Below are positions 7,455-15,349 of a stretch of DNA of 23,961 nt, piece after piece. Each line of letters starts with the position of its first letter. Positions within the stretch are counted from its first letter, which is position 1. The notes below the pieces were generated by a model. The model had not been told where the DNA came from. It was given only the letters and a program-made list of their open reading frames with translations, and did no database searches. A program made the position numbers and the translations under genes. The stretch is from Methanobacteriota archaeon (GTDB lineage: Archaea; Halobacteriota; Methanomicrobia; Methanomicrobiales; Methanomicrobiaceae): positions 1 to 23,961 of the forward strand of contig JAEWWL010000039.1 of NCBI GenBank assembly GCA_023396365.1, read 5' to 3'.

Positions 7455-8297
7455 ATGTTAGATACGGATATTTTTGGAATTCATCATTACAATTTGGATA
7501 ATGCCTGTGCTCATTTAGAAAATTCTCAATTTAAAAATCTAAAAAACGAATTTGATAATGAAAATGAATCCGAGAAAAAAAGCAGATGCAGACCAAATAC
7601 CATATGCAATTCCGGTTGGGGTTTTTTTTCCATATCTTCTGAGTCAATGCCCGGATACCAGCTATTCTGCAGGTTAAAAGAAGCAGATTTACAGATTGAA
7701 AATGTATCTGCCTTTTTAAATATTTTAAAAGATACTGCAGATGATAAAAAAATTCATATTATTTGTTTAAACCGGGAAAATATTGCAGGAGCTCTGCACA
7801 TAGAGAGCGCTCTTTTTCATGCAGCACGATCGTGGCTTAATGATAAATCAATCTCAAACTCTTTTGAAATGGAAGTTCTTCTTTATGCATCAGGGACAAG
7901 ACAGTGCAGCAGTGCAGCAAATTTTGGACTGAAGGCGGGGAAAAACAAACTTTTTGTCTGCCTTTGCAAAATTGAAAAATCTACTGATGTCAAAACAGAG
8001 ACAGAAATCAGTGCAATTTTTAAGTATGAAGATCAGGCATTTGATGATATTTCCAGAAAAATCCAAGAAACCCTTCCTTTTGAATCATCTTCCTTTAAAG
8101 GATTTTCCAATTGTATTGATAAAGATACTACTGTGACTGGAAAGCTTTCTCAAAAATCAGGTAATATCAAAAATCCAAAAATCAATAGACTGATGAAACT
8201 TTTTAATATTACAAAAGAGGAGATTGAAGCAGCAGGAGAAGATAAATTTGAAGAACTTATTCTTGAAAAGGTTGCCCTTCTTGATGTTTTAAAATGA
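7455..8297 (+). CDS. cgi121: Cgi121-type KEOPS complex subunit, extended form
   Basis: The 280-residue product carries Cgi121 signatures: ENIAGALHIESALFHAARSW in the middle, then LLYASGTRQCSSAANFGLK (the family's 'SG.RQI..A...fG.k' motif), KNKLFVCL, and a C-terminus ELILEKVALLDVLK that matches the family's end. Cgi121 binds the kinase Bud32 and tRNA in the KEOPS complex, which makes the t6A modification of tRNAs that read ANN codons. Typical members have about 150 residues. Here the first 60 residues and an insert at about 205-240 (SFKGFSNCIDKDTTVTG and surroundings) are extra and low in complexity. It follows hel308 by 133 bases on the same strand and probably has its own promoter. No other KEOPS gene is present. 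Start at ATG 7455; the ribosome site is weak. Confidence 0.8.
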   Translation: MLDTDIFGIHHYNLDNACAHLENSQFKNLKNEFDNENESEKKSRCRPNTICNSGWGFFSISSESMPGYQLFCRLKEADLQIENVSAFLNILKDTADDKKIHIICLNRENIAGALHIESALFHAARSWLNDKSISNSFEMEVLLYASGTRQCSSAANFGLKAGKNKLFVCLCKIEKSTDVKTETEISAIFKYEDQAFDDISRKIQETLPFESSSFKGFSNCIDKDTTVTGKLSQKSGNIKNPKINRLMKLFNITKEEIEAAGEDKFEELILEKVALLDVLK

Positions 8298-8537
8298 AAA
8301 AATGAAGATTATACATTAAATTTTTAAAATTAATTTCCAATGAGCGGTCACCAGGAGCAGTATCAATAATTAATTTTATAGAATTTTTATACAATTTTCA
8401 TACAATTTTTAATTGTTAATTTAGTTAGGGATGCAAGAGAAATATAATAAAAATTAAAAGAAAAAGATGAGGCTAAAGAAAAGATAGATAATTATCTTAT
8501 CTCTTTTTGAATTACAATAATTCTTTTAATTTGATAT

Positions 8538-8564
8538 AACTTTTTTAACTTTTTTAACTTTTTT
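8538..8564. repeat. Tandem 9-bp repeat AACTTTTTT, three copies
   Basis: Three exact copies of AACTTTTTT lie head to tail within the origin region, about 300 bp left of the first strong ORB. Regular T-tracts near helical spacing can bend DNA; they could also be a chance product of AT-rich sequence. Confidence 0.6.
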
Positions 8565-8862
8565 AATGGATTCCTCCAATTTTTTAAAAATTTTTTTTAA
8601 ATATAGCCCTGATATTTTTTGTTTCGTTATCATATTTTCACTTTTTCCAGGTAAAAAATGAGTTTTTTTATTGTATGGGATTTCCTTGGGAAATAGAGAT
8701 ATTCTGATTCCTATTTGTGATATATTCTAAAAATTGAGAGAGAATGTTTAAATTTTTGATGAAATTATTTGAGACATAAAAAAGAGAAAAAAAAATATTT
8801 TTTAAAATTAACTTCTTTTAAGGTTTTAGCCAATTTAAAGAGAGTTTTCAGAAACAACCCCA

Positions 8863-8881
8863 ACCCCTTTGTTTCCACTGG
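8863..8881 (-). promoter_or_regulatory. Origin recognition box, left element of the central inverted pair
   Basis: Read on the minus strand the site is CCAGTGGAAACAAAGGGGT, which I use as the window's consensus. A second run of four G follows (plus strand CCCCAACCCC at 8858-8867), making a double G-tract. It faces outward from the AT-rich core. ORBs of this form, a TCCA/TGGA dyad plus a G-string, are bound by archaeal Orc1 proteins. Confidence 0.85.
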
Positions 8882-9030
8882 AGATAGAAAGTTCCAGTGC
8901 AATCAGAAAATTAAAAAAGTCTTTTTTAAATAAAAATTTTTTTTTTCTTTTTTATAAAATTTAAATTAAATTAATAAATTTTCAATTATAATTTTTCTTT
9001 TTTTAATTTTTATTAACTATAAAAAAATTT

Positions 9031-9080
9031 GAATTAGAAAAAGAGAATAAAATAGAATAAAATAGAACAAATTAGAACAA
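9031..9080. repeat. Phased 10-bp repeat in the origin core
   Basis: Five successive 10-base units read GAATTAGAAA, AAGAGAATAA, AATAGAATAA, AATAGAACAA and ATTAGAACAA, so the core AGAA recurs every 10 bases. It lies between the two inverted ORBs. The 10-bp period matches one helical turn and would place each copy on the same face of the DNA. A role in unwinding or initiator contact is inferred. Confidence 0.6.
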
Positions 9081-9263
9081 AAAGAAATTTAAAAAAGTAA
9101 ACTTTTTAGTTTTAATTTTTTTGGAAATTTTTTTCCTTTTATTCTCTCACTCTTTTGATTACTTATATATATTATAAATTTCAAAGATACAAATAGCTAT
9201 TCTTATTAACATATTTTTTCAACAATATTCTTTTCGAAATTCATTGTCTTCATTAAAAAGTTT

Positions 9264-9282
9264 CCATTGGAAATAAAGGGGT
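9264..9282 (+). promoter_or_regulatory. Origin recognition box, right element of the central inverted pair
   Basis: The site CCATTGGAAATAAAGGGGT matches the consensus at 17 of 19 positions and is preceded by TTT, giving a full dyad TTTCCATTGGAAA. Its G-tract is doubled (GGGGTGGGGG at 9278-9287), as in the left partner. It points away from the AT-rich core. Confidence 0.85.
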
Positions 9283-10020
9283 GGGGGTCAAAGCATATAT
9301 TTATTCCACCAAATTGTTCAATTAATTCAGTTTCTATGATGTTGAATCAAGAAGAAAATTTTTTTAAAAAATAAAAAGAATCACCATTATCATTTGATAT
9401 AAGAGTTAATCATCAAAGAAGACTCTAATTTTGAAGAATTATTTTAAAAAAAGGAAAAAATTTCAATACAAATTTTATATCTGACAATCAGATCTTTTCT
9501 CTATTGAAATTTTATCTAATTTTTTGTTCGATAGATTTTGTCTGGAAAATTGCGTGTGGAGAAATCATTCCTAGAAAATTGAATCTAAATCTCATTTTAG
9601 AATCTGAAGAATTTTTCTTAACCTTTTATCTAAAAAGAATTCTTTCAGCCTTTACTTCATAAAAGATGAATAATTTCCTTAAATTCTTTTCAAAATTGAA
9701 ATTATTCTTAATTTAACAAAATCAGTGAGAATTATTCATGAAAAGAGAGAATTTAAAAATTAATTATACTGATCTTCAGTCATTTACTGTTTATAATATC
9801 TTTTACCATTTTTTAACACTTTCTTGGATATAATAGTCATCAGCAGCCTGATATCCTTGCTGGTGTTCTAAATATGGATTAGTTTCATTATTTTTAATTT
9901 GATTATCTCTGACAGACCCGGATATACTTTGGACTGATAGAAATAATTTTTTTCTATTTTTAGAAATAATGGGGATTTAATTTTTAGACTCTATAAAGAA
10001 GTCAAGATTTTTTTCTTTTT

Positions 10021-10039
10021 CCAGTGGAAACATAGGGGT
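10021..10039 (+). promoter_or_regulatory. Origin recognition box upstream of orc1/cdc6
   Basis: The site CCAGTGGAAACATAGGGGT matches the consensus at 18 of 19 positions. It lies about 205 bp before the orc1 start and about 140 bp before its probable TATA box. Besides serving the origin it could allow Orc1 to influence its own gene, which is an inference. Confidence 0.85.
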
Positions 10040-10179
10040 TAATAAGGAATAAATTCATTAGTCTATAGTTACGGTAATTCGTGGAGTCGAATAAGGGGTA
10101 TTGTGATTCCGGACAACTTCATAATCCGGTTAATTTAGCAATTCTGCAAATTATTGTTTATAATCGGGATTAATGCCGG

Positions 10180-10237
10180 GTATATAATTGTCATTCGCTT
10201 AATGCGCACTCAAATTTGTTTTATATAAAATCGGAGG
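10180..10237 (+). promoter_or_regulatory. Promoter and Shine-Dalgarno site of orc1/cdc6
   Basis: A TATA-like GTATATAAT at 10180-10188 would place transcription start near 10210. GGAGG at 10233-10237 follows, 7 bases before a TTG codon. That strong site is what decides the TTG start of orc1. A second TATA-like TTTTATATAAAA at 10219-10230 is too close to the start codon to give a leader with this ribosome site. Confidence 0.55.
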
Positions 10238-10244
10238 TTATGAT

Positions 10245-11564
10245 TTGTCTGATAAAAATATTGATTCCGAGTCTGTCTATAGTGAAAAGGGAGTAACAGG
10301 CTCGGCAGGTCTTTTTACTAAATACCTAAATAACAGGGGTATTTTTAAAAACAGAGAGGTTTTAAGGCATTCTTATCGTCCTCACATCCTCCCTCACAGA
10401 AGACCTCAGATTGATTCAATCGCTTCTATTCTTGCTCCTGCAATCAGAAATGAAACACCGTCAAATATCCTTATTTATGGTAAAACAGGTACGGGAAAGA
10501 CCGCCTCTGTGAAATACGTAGGCTCTGAGCTTGAAAACGCATGTCGTGAAATGGGAAAGGCATGCAATGTAATTCACCTTAACTGTGAACTGATTGATAC
10601 TCAGTACAGGGTTCTAGCCCAGATTGCAAATGAACTTGAGGATATAGAAAGCAAATCAAGTGATAAACCGCGTTCAAGCATACCAATGACAGGATGGCCC
10701 ACAGACCAGGTATATTCTGAGTTGAAAAGCATGGTTGAGACTATCGGCGGCGTTAATGTTATAGTTCTTGATGAAATTGATAAACTTGTAAAAAAAAGCG
10801 GCGATGAAACACTCTACAATCTTACCCGGTTCAATTCAGAGCTTAAAAATGCCAAAATCAGCATGATTGGAATTTCAAACGATCTTCGCTTTACTAATTT
10901 TCTGGATCCGAGGGTTTTGTCATCACTATCTGAAGAAGAACTTGTATTTCCTCCTTATAATGCACCACAGCTATGTGACATTTTAAAACAGAGAGCAGAT
11001 GTTGCATTTGCAGATGGTGTTCTGGACGAGGGAGTAATACCGCTTTGTTCAGCACTTGCAGCGCAGGAGCACGGTGATGCAAGACGGGCACTGGATCTTT
11101 TAAGAATCTCAGGCGAACTTGCCGAAAGAGAAGATGCTTCCCGTGTCAGTGAAAAGCATGTTAAAAAGGCGCAGCAGAAGATAGAAACTGACAGTCTGAT
11201 AGTTTGTGTATCATCGCTTCCAACACAGAGCAAGGCTGTTTTATATTCTATGCTTATTCTTTCTGAGATGAACAGGCAGGTTTTTACTACAGGTGAAGTA
11301 GCGCAGGTTTACCGTGATGTTGCCCAGGTTTTGGATCTTGATGTCCTGACACACAGGAGAATAACTGATTTGATATCCGAACTCACCATGCTAGGAGTGA
11401 TAAATTCCCGTGTTGTTTCGAGGGGAAGATACGGAAGGACAAAAGAGATGTGGTTTGGAACGGGCACTGCGGGAATTAAAAAAACTCTTGGACAGGATGA
11501 AAGATTTGACCAGGAGCGTTTAAGCCAGATAGATACTGCAAGGTTTAAAACTCTTTTCAGGTAA
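10245..11564 (+). CDS. orc1: Orc1/Cdc6 replication initiator
   Basis: A 439-residue AAA+ protein that binds ORBs in DNA and loads the MCM helicase at archaeal origins. Visible elements: Walker A GKTGTGKT (79-86), Walker B VLDEIDK (174-180), sensor 1 in SMIGISNDLRF (206-216), sensor 2 GDARRALDLL (277-286), and a C-terminal winged-helix domain from about residue 320, with the region MNRQVFTTGEVAQVYRD and RGRYGRTKEMWF as its wing. The length is normal. The start is TTG, chosen because of the GGAGG 7 bases upstream. The gene sits at the right edge of the origin region and reads away from it. Archaea often carry several Orc1 paralogues; this one is most likely the initiator for the adjacent origin. 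Confidence 0.96.
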   Translation: MSDKNIDSESVYSEKGVTGSAGLFTKYLNNRGIFKNREVLRHSYRPHILPHRRPQIDSIASILAPAIRNETPSNILIYGKTGTGKTASVKYVGSELENACREMGKACNVIHLNCELIDTQYRVLAQIANELEDIESKSSDKPRSSIPMTGWPTDQVYSELKSMVETIGGVNVIVLDEIDKLVKKSGDETLYNLTRFNSELKNAKISMIGISNDLRFTNFLDPRVLSSLSEEELVFPPYNAPQLCDILKQRADVAFADGVLDEGVIPLCSALAAQEHGDARRALDLLRISGELAEREDASRVSEKHVKKAQQKIETDSLIVCVSSLPTQSKAVLYSMLILSEMNRQVFTTGEVAQVYRDVAQVLDLDVLTHRRITDLISELTMLGVINSRVVSRGRYGRTKEMWFGTGTAGIKKTLGQDERFDQERLSQIDTARFKTLFR

Positions 11565-11769
11565 TTATCAACAGGTCTGCATGAAAATTAAGAGATTTAG
11601 AAAAATAATATCATAAAGATTTCAATAGGTATTTTTAGCAAAATAATTTTTTCAATAAGTTTTAAAATTTTTTTTTAAATTTTATTGAATTTTCCATATT
11701 GCTTTATTATTCATAAAGTTCCAGATCTGTTTGAAAGATTAATACCTTTACGGATACTAAAGTGATAAT

Positions 11770-12261
11770 ATGGATGATAAGGACAGAATGATTCTCTCTC
11801 TTCTTGAGGAGGATTGCCGGGTGCCGGTTGAAACTCTTGCTGACATGGTTGATTTGACCGGTGAAGAGGTAAACAAGCGAATTGCCGTTTTAGAGGCTGA
11901 CGGTGTAATAAGAAAATACATGGCCTGTATAGACTGGGAAAAGGCTGGAGAAGGAGTAGTTGCAGCAATTATCGAGCTTAAGGTATCGCCGGAGAGGGAT
12001 TTTGGCTATGACAAAATTGCTGAAAGAATTTCAAGGCACAGGCAGGTAAGATCCCTTCGCCTGATAAGCGGGGCGTATGATCTTGAACTGCTTGTTGTTG
12101 CAAAAAATATTCATGAAATAACCAGATTTGTTGCAGAGCAGATAGCGCCTCTGGAGCAGGTCAGAGAGACAGGCACAATACTAATAATGAAGACTTACAA
12201 AGAAAACGGCCTTGAGTTTTTTGAAAGAAAAACAGGTGACAGACTTACCTATTCATTCTGA
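11770..12261 (+). CDS. Lrp/AsnC family transcriptional regulator
   Basis: A 163-residue protein with an N-terminal winged HTH (MDDKDRMILSLLEEDCR, then VETLADMVDLTGEEVNKRIAVLEADGVI) and a C-terminal RAM ligand-binding domain (about 62-150) with the typical strands GVVAAIIELKVSP, VRSLRLISGAYDLELLVVA and GTILIMKTYKENG. Lrp-type proteins form octamers that sense amino acids. It lies 161 bases upstream of a class I aminotransferase gene on the same strand, which suggests it controls that gene or forms one unit with it. The ATG has no strong ribosome site; a T-rich stretch at 11665-11690 separates it from orc1. Confidence 0.92.
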   Translation: MDDKDRMILSLLEEDCRVPVETLADMVDLTGEEVNKRIAVLEADGVIRKYMACIDWEKAGEGVVAAIIELKVSPERDFGYDKIAERISRHRQVRSLRLISGAYDLELLVVAKNIHEITRFVAEQIAPLEQVRETGTILIMKTYKENGLEFFERKTGDRLTYSF

Positions 12262-12422
12262 AAGCGGCCAGACAGAAATAAGTAAAGGTATAAAAAAAGA
12301 TTTGATCAGATACTAAATCCAAAAAACCAAAGCTCCAAAAAAAACTAAAAACCTAAAAAAATTATTATTAGGAAAAAAGACAAAAACCCCGGAAAATCTG
12401 TTTAATTAAGAGGAAACTAAAG

Positions 12423-13580
12423 ATGAGAGACTTTCGATCCGAACGCGTATGCAAAATACCGCCTTCCGGCATACGCAGGTTCTTTGATATTGCACAGGAG
12501 ATGGATGATGTTATATCACTTGGAGTAGGCGAGCCGGATTATGATACTCCCTGGAATGTAAGAGAGGCTGCAATACGCTCAATTGAGCAGGGCCAGACTG
12601 CGTATACGTCAAACAGCGGACTTATTGAATTAAGGCAGGAAATAAAAAAATATCTCTTTGACACATACGGAGTTTCATATGATCCCAAAAATGAGATAAT
12701 CGTTACAACCGGCGCATCTGAGGCTCTTGACATTGCAATAAGAGCTGTTGTTGACCCCGGCGATGAAGTGCTTGTTGCAGATCCGTCTTATATTGCATAC
12801 TGCTCAAATGTCATGCTATCATGCGGAACTCCTGTAAGAGTCCCGTGCCATGAAAAGGATGAATTCAGGTTAACACCTGAATCTTTGATGGAGAGCATAA
12901 CACCAAAGTCGAAGGTTCTGCTCTGCAATTTCCCAAATAATCCTTCGGGCGGAGTGATGTCAAAAGAGGATTACAAGGCCATTTCTGATATAATAGTTGA
13001 TCATGATCTTTTGCTGATAAGCGATGAAATTTACAGCGAACTTACATATGAAGGCGAAAAAGCAAGCGCTGCATCAGTAGACGATCTTTATGAGAGAACA
13101 ATAACAATAAACGGATTTTCAAAGGCATATTCAATGACCGGCTGGCGTGTCGGGTACCTGTGTGCGCCAAAAGAGATCTGCAGTGCGGTTTTAAAGATTC
13201 ACCAGTACGTGATGCTTTCAGCTCCTACAACTGCGCAATATGCCGCTGTCGAGGCATTGAGAAATGGTGCTGATGCCTGTCAGGAAATGGTCCGTGAATA
13301 CAAAATAAGGAGAAACCTCTTCGTAAAGGGCCTAAACAGAGCAGGCCTTACAACACATATGCCAAACGGAGCTTTCTATGCATTTCCGAATATTACGGAA
13401 TACGGCCTATCAGATGAGGAATTTGCAGAAAAACTTTTAAAAGAGCATCATGTTGCAGTAGTTCCCGGAAGCGTCTTTGGACCGGCAGGAGAAGGCCACC
13501 TAAGGTGCAGCTATGCTGTATCGCGTGAAGATTTGATGACTGCTGTGGGTAGAATCGAGGAATTTGTAAGCGAATTATAA
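12423..13580 (+). CDS. Class I/II PLP-dependent aminotransferase (aspartate aminotransferase-like)
   Basis: A 385-residue fold-type I enzyme. Key parts: LGVGEPDYDTP (33-43), YTSNSGLIELR (61-71), TTGASEALDIA (95-105), NFPNNPSGG (169-177), ISDEIYSEL (199-207) with the Asp and Tyr that contact the cofactor, and INGFSKAYSMTGWRVGY (229-245), where Lys234 should form the Schiff base. The C-terminal LRCSYA supplies the substrate-carboxylate Arg. Methanogens use relatives for aspartate, branched-chain or aromatic amino acids and, in the case of MfnC, for methanofuran synthesis. The exact substrate cannot be read here. The start is an ATG with AAGAGGA upstream. Probably linked in function to the Lrp regulator before it. 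Confidence 0.92.
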   Translation: MRDFRSERVCKIPPSGIRRFFDIAQEMDDVISLGVGEPDYDTPWNVREAAIRSIEQGQTAYTSNSGLIELRQEIKKYLFDTYGVSYDPKNEIIVTTGASEALDIAIRAVVDPGDEVLVADPSYIAYCSNVMLSCGTPVRVPCHEKDEFRLTPESLMESITPKSKVLLCNFPNNPSGGVMSKEDYKAISDIIVDHDLLLISDEIYSELTYEGEKASAASVDDLYERTITINGFSKAYSMTGWRVGYLCAPKEICSAVLKIHQYVMLSAPTTAQYAAVEALRNGADACQEMVREYKIRRNLFVKGLNRAGLTTHMPNGAFYAFPNITEYGLSDEEFAEKLLKEHHVAVVPGSVFGPAGEGHLRCSYAVSREDLMTAVGRIEEFVSEL

Positions 13581-13731
13581 TATTTCATAGGCTGAGCAAT
13601 AAAGGAAGTCGAGGTTATCCGGCAGCTATAACAGAATACAATATATACCTTTCTTTTTTATAAGAATATTTTATTCAGGGTTTTTTTCTAATTTTTTGCA
13701 GACAAAAAAATGTGAAGCTGTTATATTTCTA

Positions 13732-13750
13732 ACCCCTTCATTGCCACTGG
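13732..13750 (-). promoter_or_regulatory. Origin recognition box-like site
   Basis: On the minus strand it reads CCAGTGGCAATGAAGGGGT, 16 of 19 positions as in the consensus, with TTTT before the dyad (TTTTCCAGTGG). It lies about 150 bp after the aminotransferase gene. Confidence 0.7.
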
Positions 13751-13937
13751 AAAAGCTGAAATATTCAAAAATTGTCAGACAAAAGAAATAATTAGCAGGA
13801 TCAATGATAGCCAAAGATATGTAACTGCAATATTTATATATTGAAAAAAAACGGCATTCAGTTGAAAAAAGCGACAAAAGTGTTAAAATTATTCTTTTTT
13901 CCCAGGTGTTCTTTAAAGAATTCCGAAATCAACAAGA

Positions 13938-13956
13938 ACCCCTTAGTTTCCACTGC
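13938..13956 (-). promoter_or_regulatory. Origin recognition box-like site
   Basis: On the minus strand it reads GCAGTGGAAACTAAGGGGT, 17 of 19 positions as in the consensus. It has the same orientation as the site at 13732-13750 and lies about 375 bp before purA. Confidence 0.75.
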
Positions 13957-14330
13957 AAAAAAAAGAATATGGTCTTTATTCAAAAAAAGAATCTGGATAA
14001 TAGCTGCAACCAAAGTCTCTAATGTTTCATATCTTTAAATATATACTCACCTTAAAAAATACCTGTATTCTTCAAAAAACACATATTCTTCTCTCTTAGA
14101 AATATAAATTTTAAATGCGCTCTTAATCAGACCGGGGGCTTAAACGAAAAAATTAAAAGAAACTCTTTTTTTTAAAAAAAAGCAGAAAATAGTTTTTTTT
14201 TATTAATTTAGCATGCACAGTTTTGGATCAATCCTTAAAATCAGGCAATTCCAGTAAATTTTTACAAAAGAAGAATATTATTCATGATACTTTTATCTGG
14301 AATGCAGACATCATCTTTAATGAAACATAG

Positions 14331-15332
14331 ATGAGTTGTACTATAATAGTAGGTGGCTTTTTTGGCGACGAAGGCAAGGGAAAAATTGTCGCCCATGTAG
14401 CACATAAAGACAAGCCCTCAATAATTTCACGCGGCGGAGTCGGTCCAAACGCAGGACACACTGTAAAAGTCGGAGAAAAGGAGTACGGGGTCAGGATGAT
14501 TCCCTCAGGCTTTGTTTATCCTGATGCAAGGCTTTTTATTGGAAGCGGTGTTCTTGTCGATCCCAACGTTTTAAAGGCTGAGATTGAAAAGGTAGGTGTT
14601 GAAGGCCGTATTTTTATTGATGGCAGATGCAGCATAATAGAAGAGGAGCACATCCTTCAGGATAAGGGAAATGAGCATCTCTCCAAGAAGATAGGCTCTA
14701 CCGGAACAGGATGCGGGCCTGCAAATGTTGCACGCGTAAACAGGACTGCAAAACAGGCAAAGGATATGCCTGAACTTCAAAAATACCTGACTGATGCAGC
14801 TTTGGAAATAAACACAGCCCTTGACCGCGGTGAAAATGTTATTCTTGAGGGAACGCAGGGTTTTGGAATCTCACTTTATTTTGGAACCTATCCTTTTGTC
14901 ACAAGCAAGGATACCTCTGCATCCCAGATAGCGGCAGACAACGGAGTCGGCCCGACAAGAGTGGATGATGTAATTGTTGTTTTCAAGGCATACCCGACAC
15001 GTGTCGGTGAGGGTCCGTTTGGGACAGAGATGTCGCGTGAAGAATCTCACCGTCTTGGTATCCAGGAATTCGGAACGGTTACCCACCGCGAGAGAAGAAT
15101 AGGTGTATGGGATGGTGAAATGGCGAAGTATTCTGCGATGATAAACGGATGTACAATCGGTGCCATAACAGGCATAGATCATGTCGACCCTGAGTGTTTT
15201 GGTGCAACCGAATACAGCCAGCTAACACCAAAAGCGCTTGAATTTTTAAAGAATGCTGAAAAGGATATTGGTGTTCCGATAAAGCTTATCTCAACAGGTC
15301 CTGAGATGAGCCAGATAATTGATATAAGATAA
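14331..15332 (+). CDS. purA: Adenylosuccinate synthetase, short archaeal form
   Basis: The enzyme joins IMP and aspartate with GTP hydrolysis to give adenylosuccinate, the first step from IMP to AMP. The 333-residue product starts with the P-loop GGFFGDEGKGKIV (8-20), where Asp13 is the catalytic aspartate, followed by GGVGPNAGHTVKVG (35-48) with the second catalytic His. GSTGTGCGPANVAR and ILEGTQGFGISL are the IMP-binding parts, and VTHRERRIGVWD lies near the C-terminus. Bacterial enzymes have about 430 residues; the shorter length is normal for archaea. The ATG has no clear ribosome site, so the mRNA may be leaderless. It heads a four-gene plus-strand cluster. Confidence 0.96.
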   Translation: MSCTIIVGGFFGDEGKGKIVAHVAHKDKPSIISRGGVGPNAGHTVKVGEKEYGVRMIPSGFVYPDARLFIGSGVLVDPNVLKAEIEKVGVEGRIFIDGRCSIIEEEHILQDKGNEHLSKKIGSTGTGCGPANVARVNRTAKQAKDMPELQKYLTDAALEINTALDRGENVILEGTQGFGISLYFGTYPFVTSKDTSASQIAADNGVGPTRVDDVIVVFKAYPTRVGEGPFGTEMSREESHRLGIQEFGTVTHRERRIGVWDGEMAKYSAMINGCTIGAITGIDHVDPECFGATEYSQLTPKALEFLKNAEKDIGVPIKLISTGPEMSQIIDIR

Positions 15333-15349
15333 GGGAGTGAAAATTTTTC

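Larger units (their letters stand above)
8298..10244. other. Probable chromosomal replication origin (oriC) next to orc1/cdc6
   Basis: This 1.95-kb stretch is extremely AT-rich and has no credible open frame on either strand. It sits directly upstream of an orc1/cdc6 gene, the usual position of archaeal origins. It contains three strong ORBs: 8863-8881 (minus), 9264-9282 (plus) and 10021-10039 (plus). The first two are inverted, with their dyad ends facing each other across about 380 bp of AT-rich DNA and their G-tracts facing outward. That core carries phased 10-bp repeats (9031-9080) and could be the unwinding element. A degenerate ORB lies at 8679-8702, a 9-bp A/T repeat at 8538-8564, and a CCGGA-N11-TCCGG inverted repeat at 10109-10129. 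The DNA features are seen; origin activity is inferred from known archaeal origins. Confidence 0.85.
13581..14330. other. AT-rich gene-free stretch with two ORBs upstream of purA
   Basis: A 750-bp gap with no credible gene. It holds two ORBs in the same orientation (13732-13750 and 13938-13956, 206 bp apart) and an AT-only palindromic core, CTTTTTTTTAAAAAAAAG, at 14165-14182. Short open frames here (for example 13841-14038) run through the ORB and have AT-driven composition. The arrangement resembles a smaller version of the origin region. Confidence 0.6.

Noticed and set aside
9666..9739. Long-range inverted repeat ATGAATAATT / AATTATTCAT in the origin region
   Set aside because: Ten-base A/T-rich arms 54 bases apart are expected by chance in such DNA; no supporting structure seen.
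13841..14038. 65-codon plus-strand open frame between the aminotransferase and purA genes
   Set aside because: It is mostly Lys, Phe and Ser, passes through an ORB and has no ribosome site or recognisable domain.
14165..14182. CTTTTTTTTAAAAAAAAG as a terminator
   Set aside because: No gene ends nearby on either strand. It is more likely part of the AT-rich DNA beside the second ORB pair.
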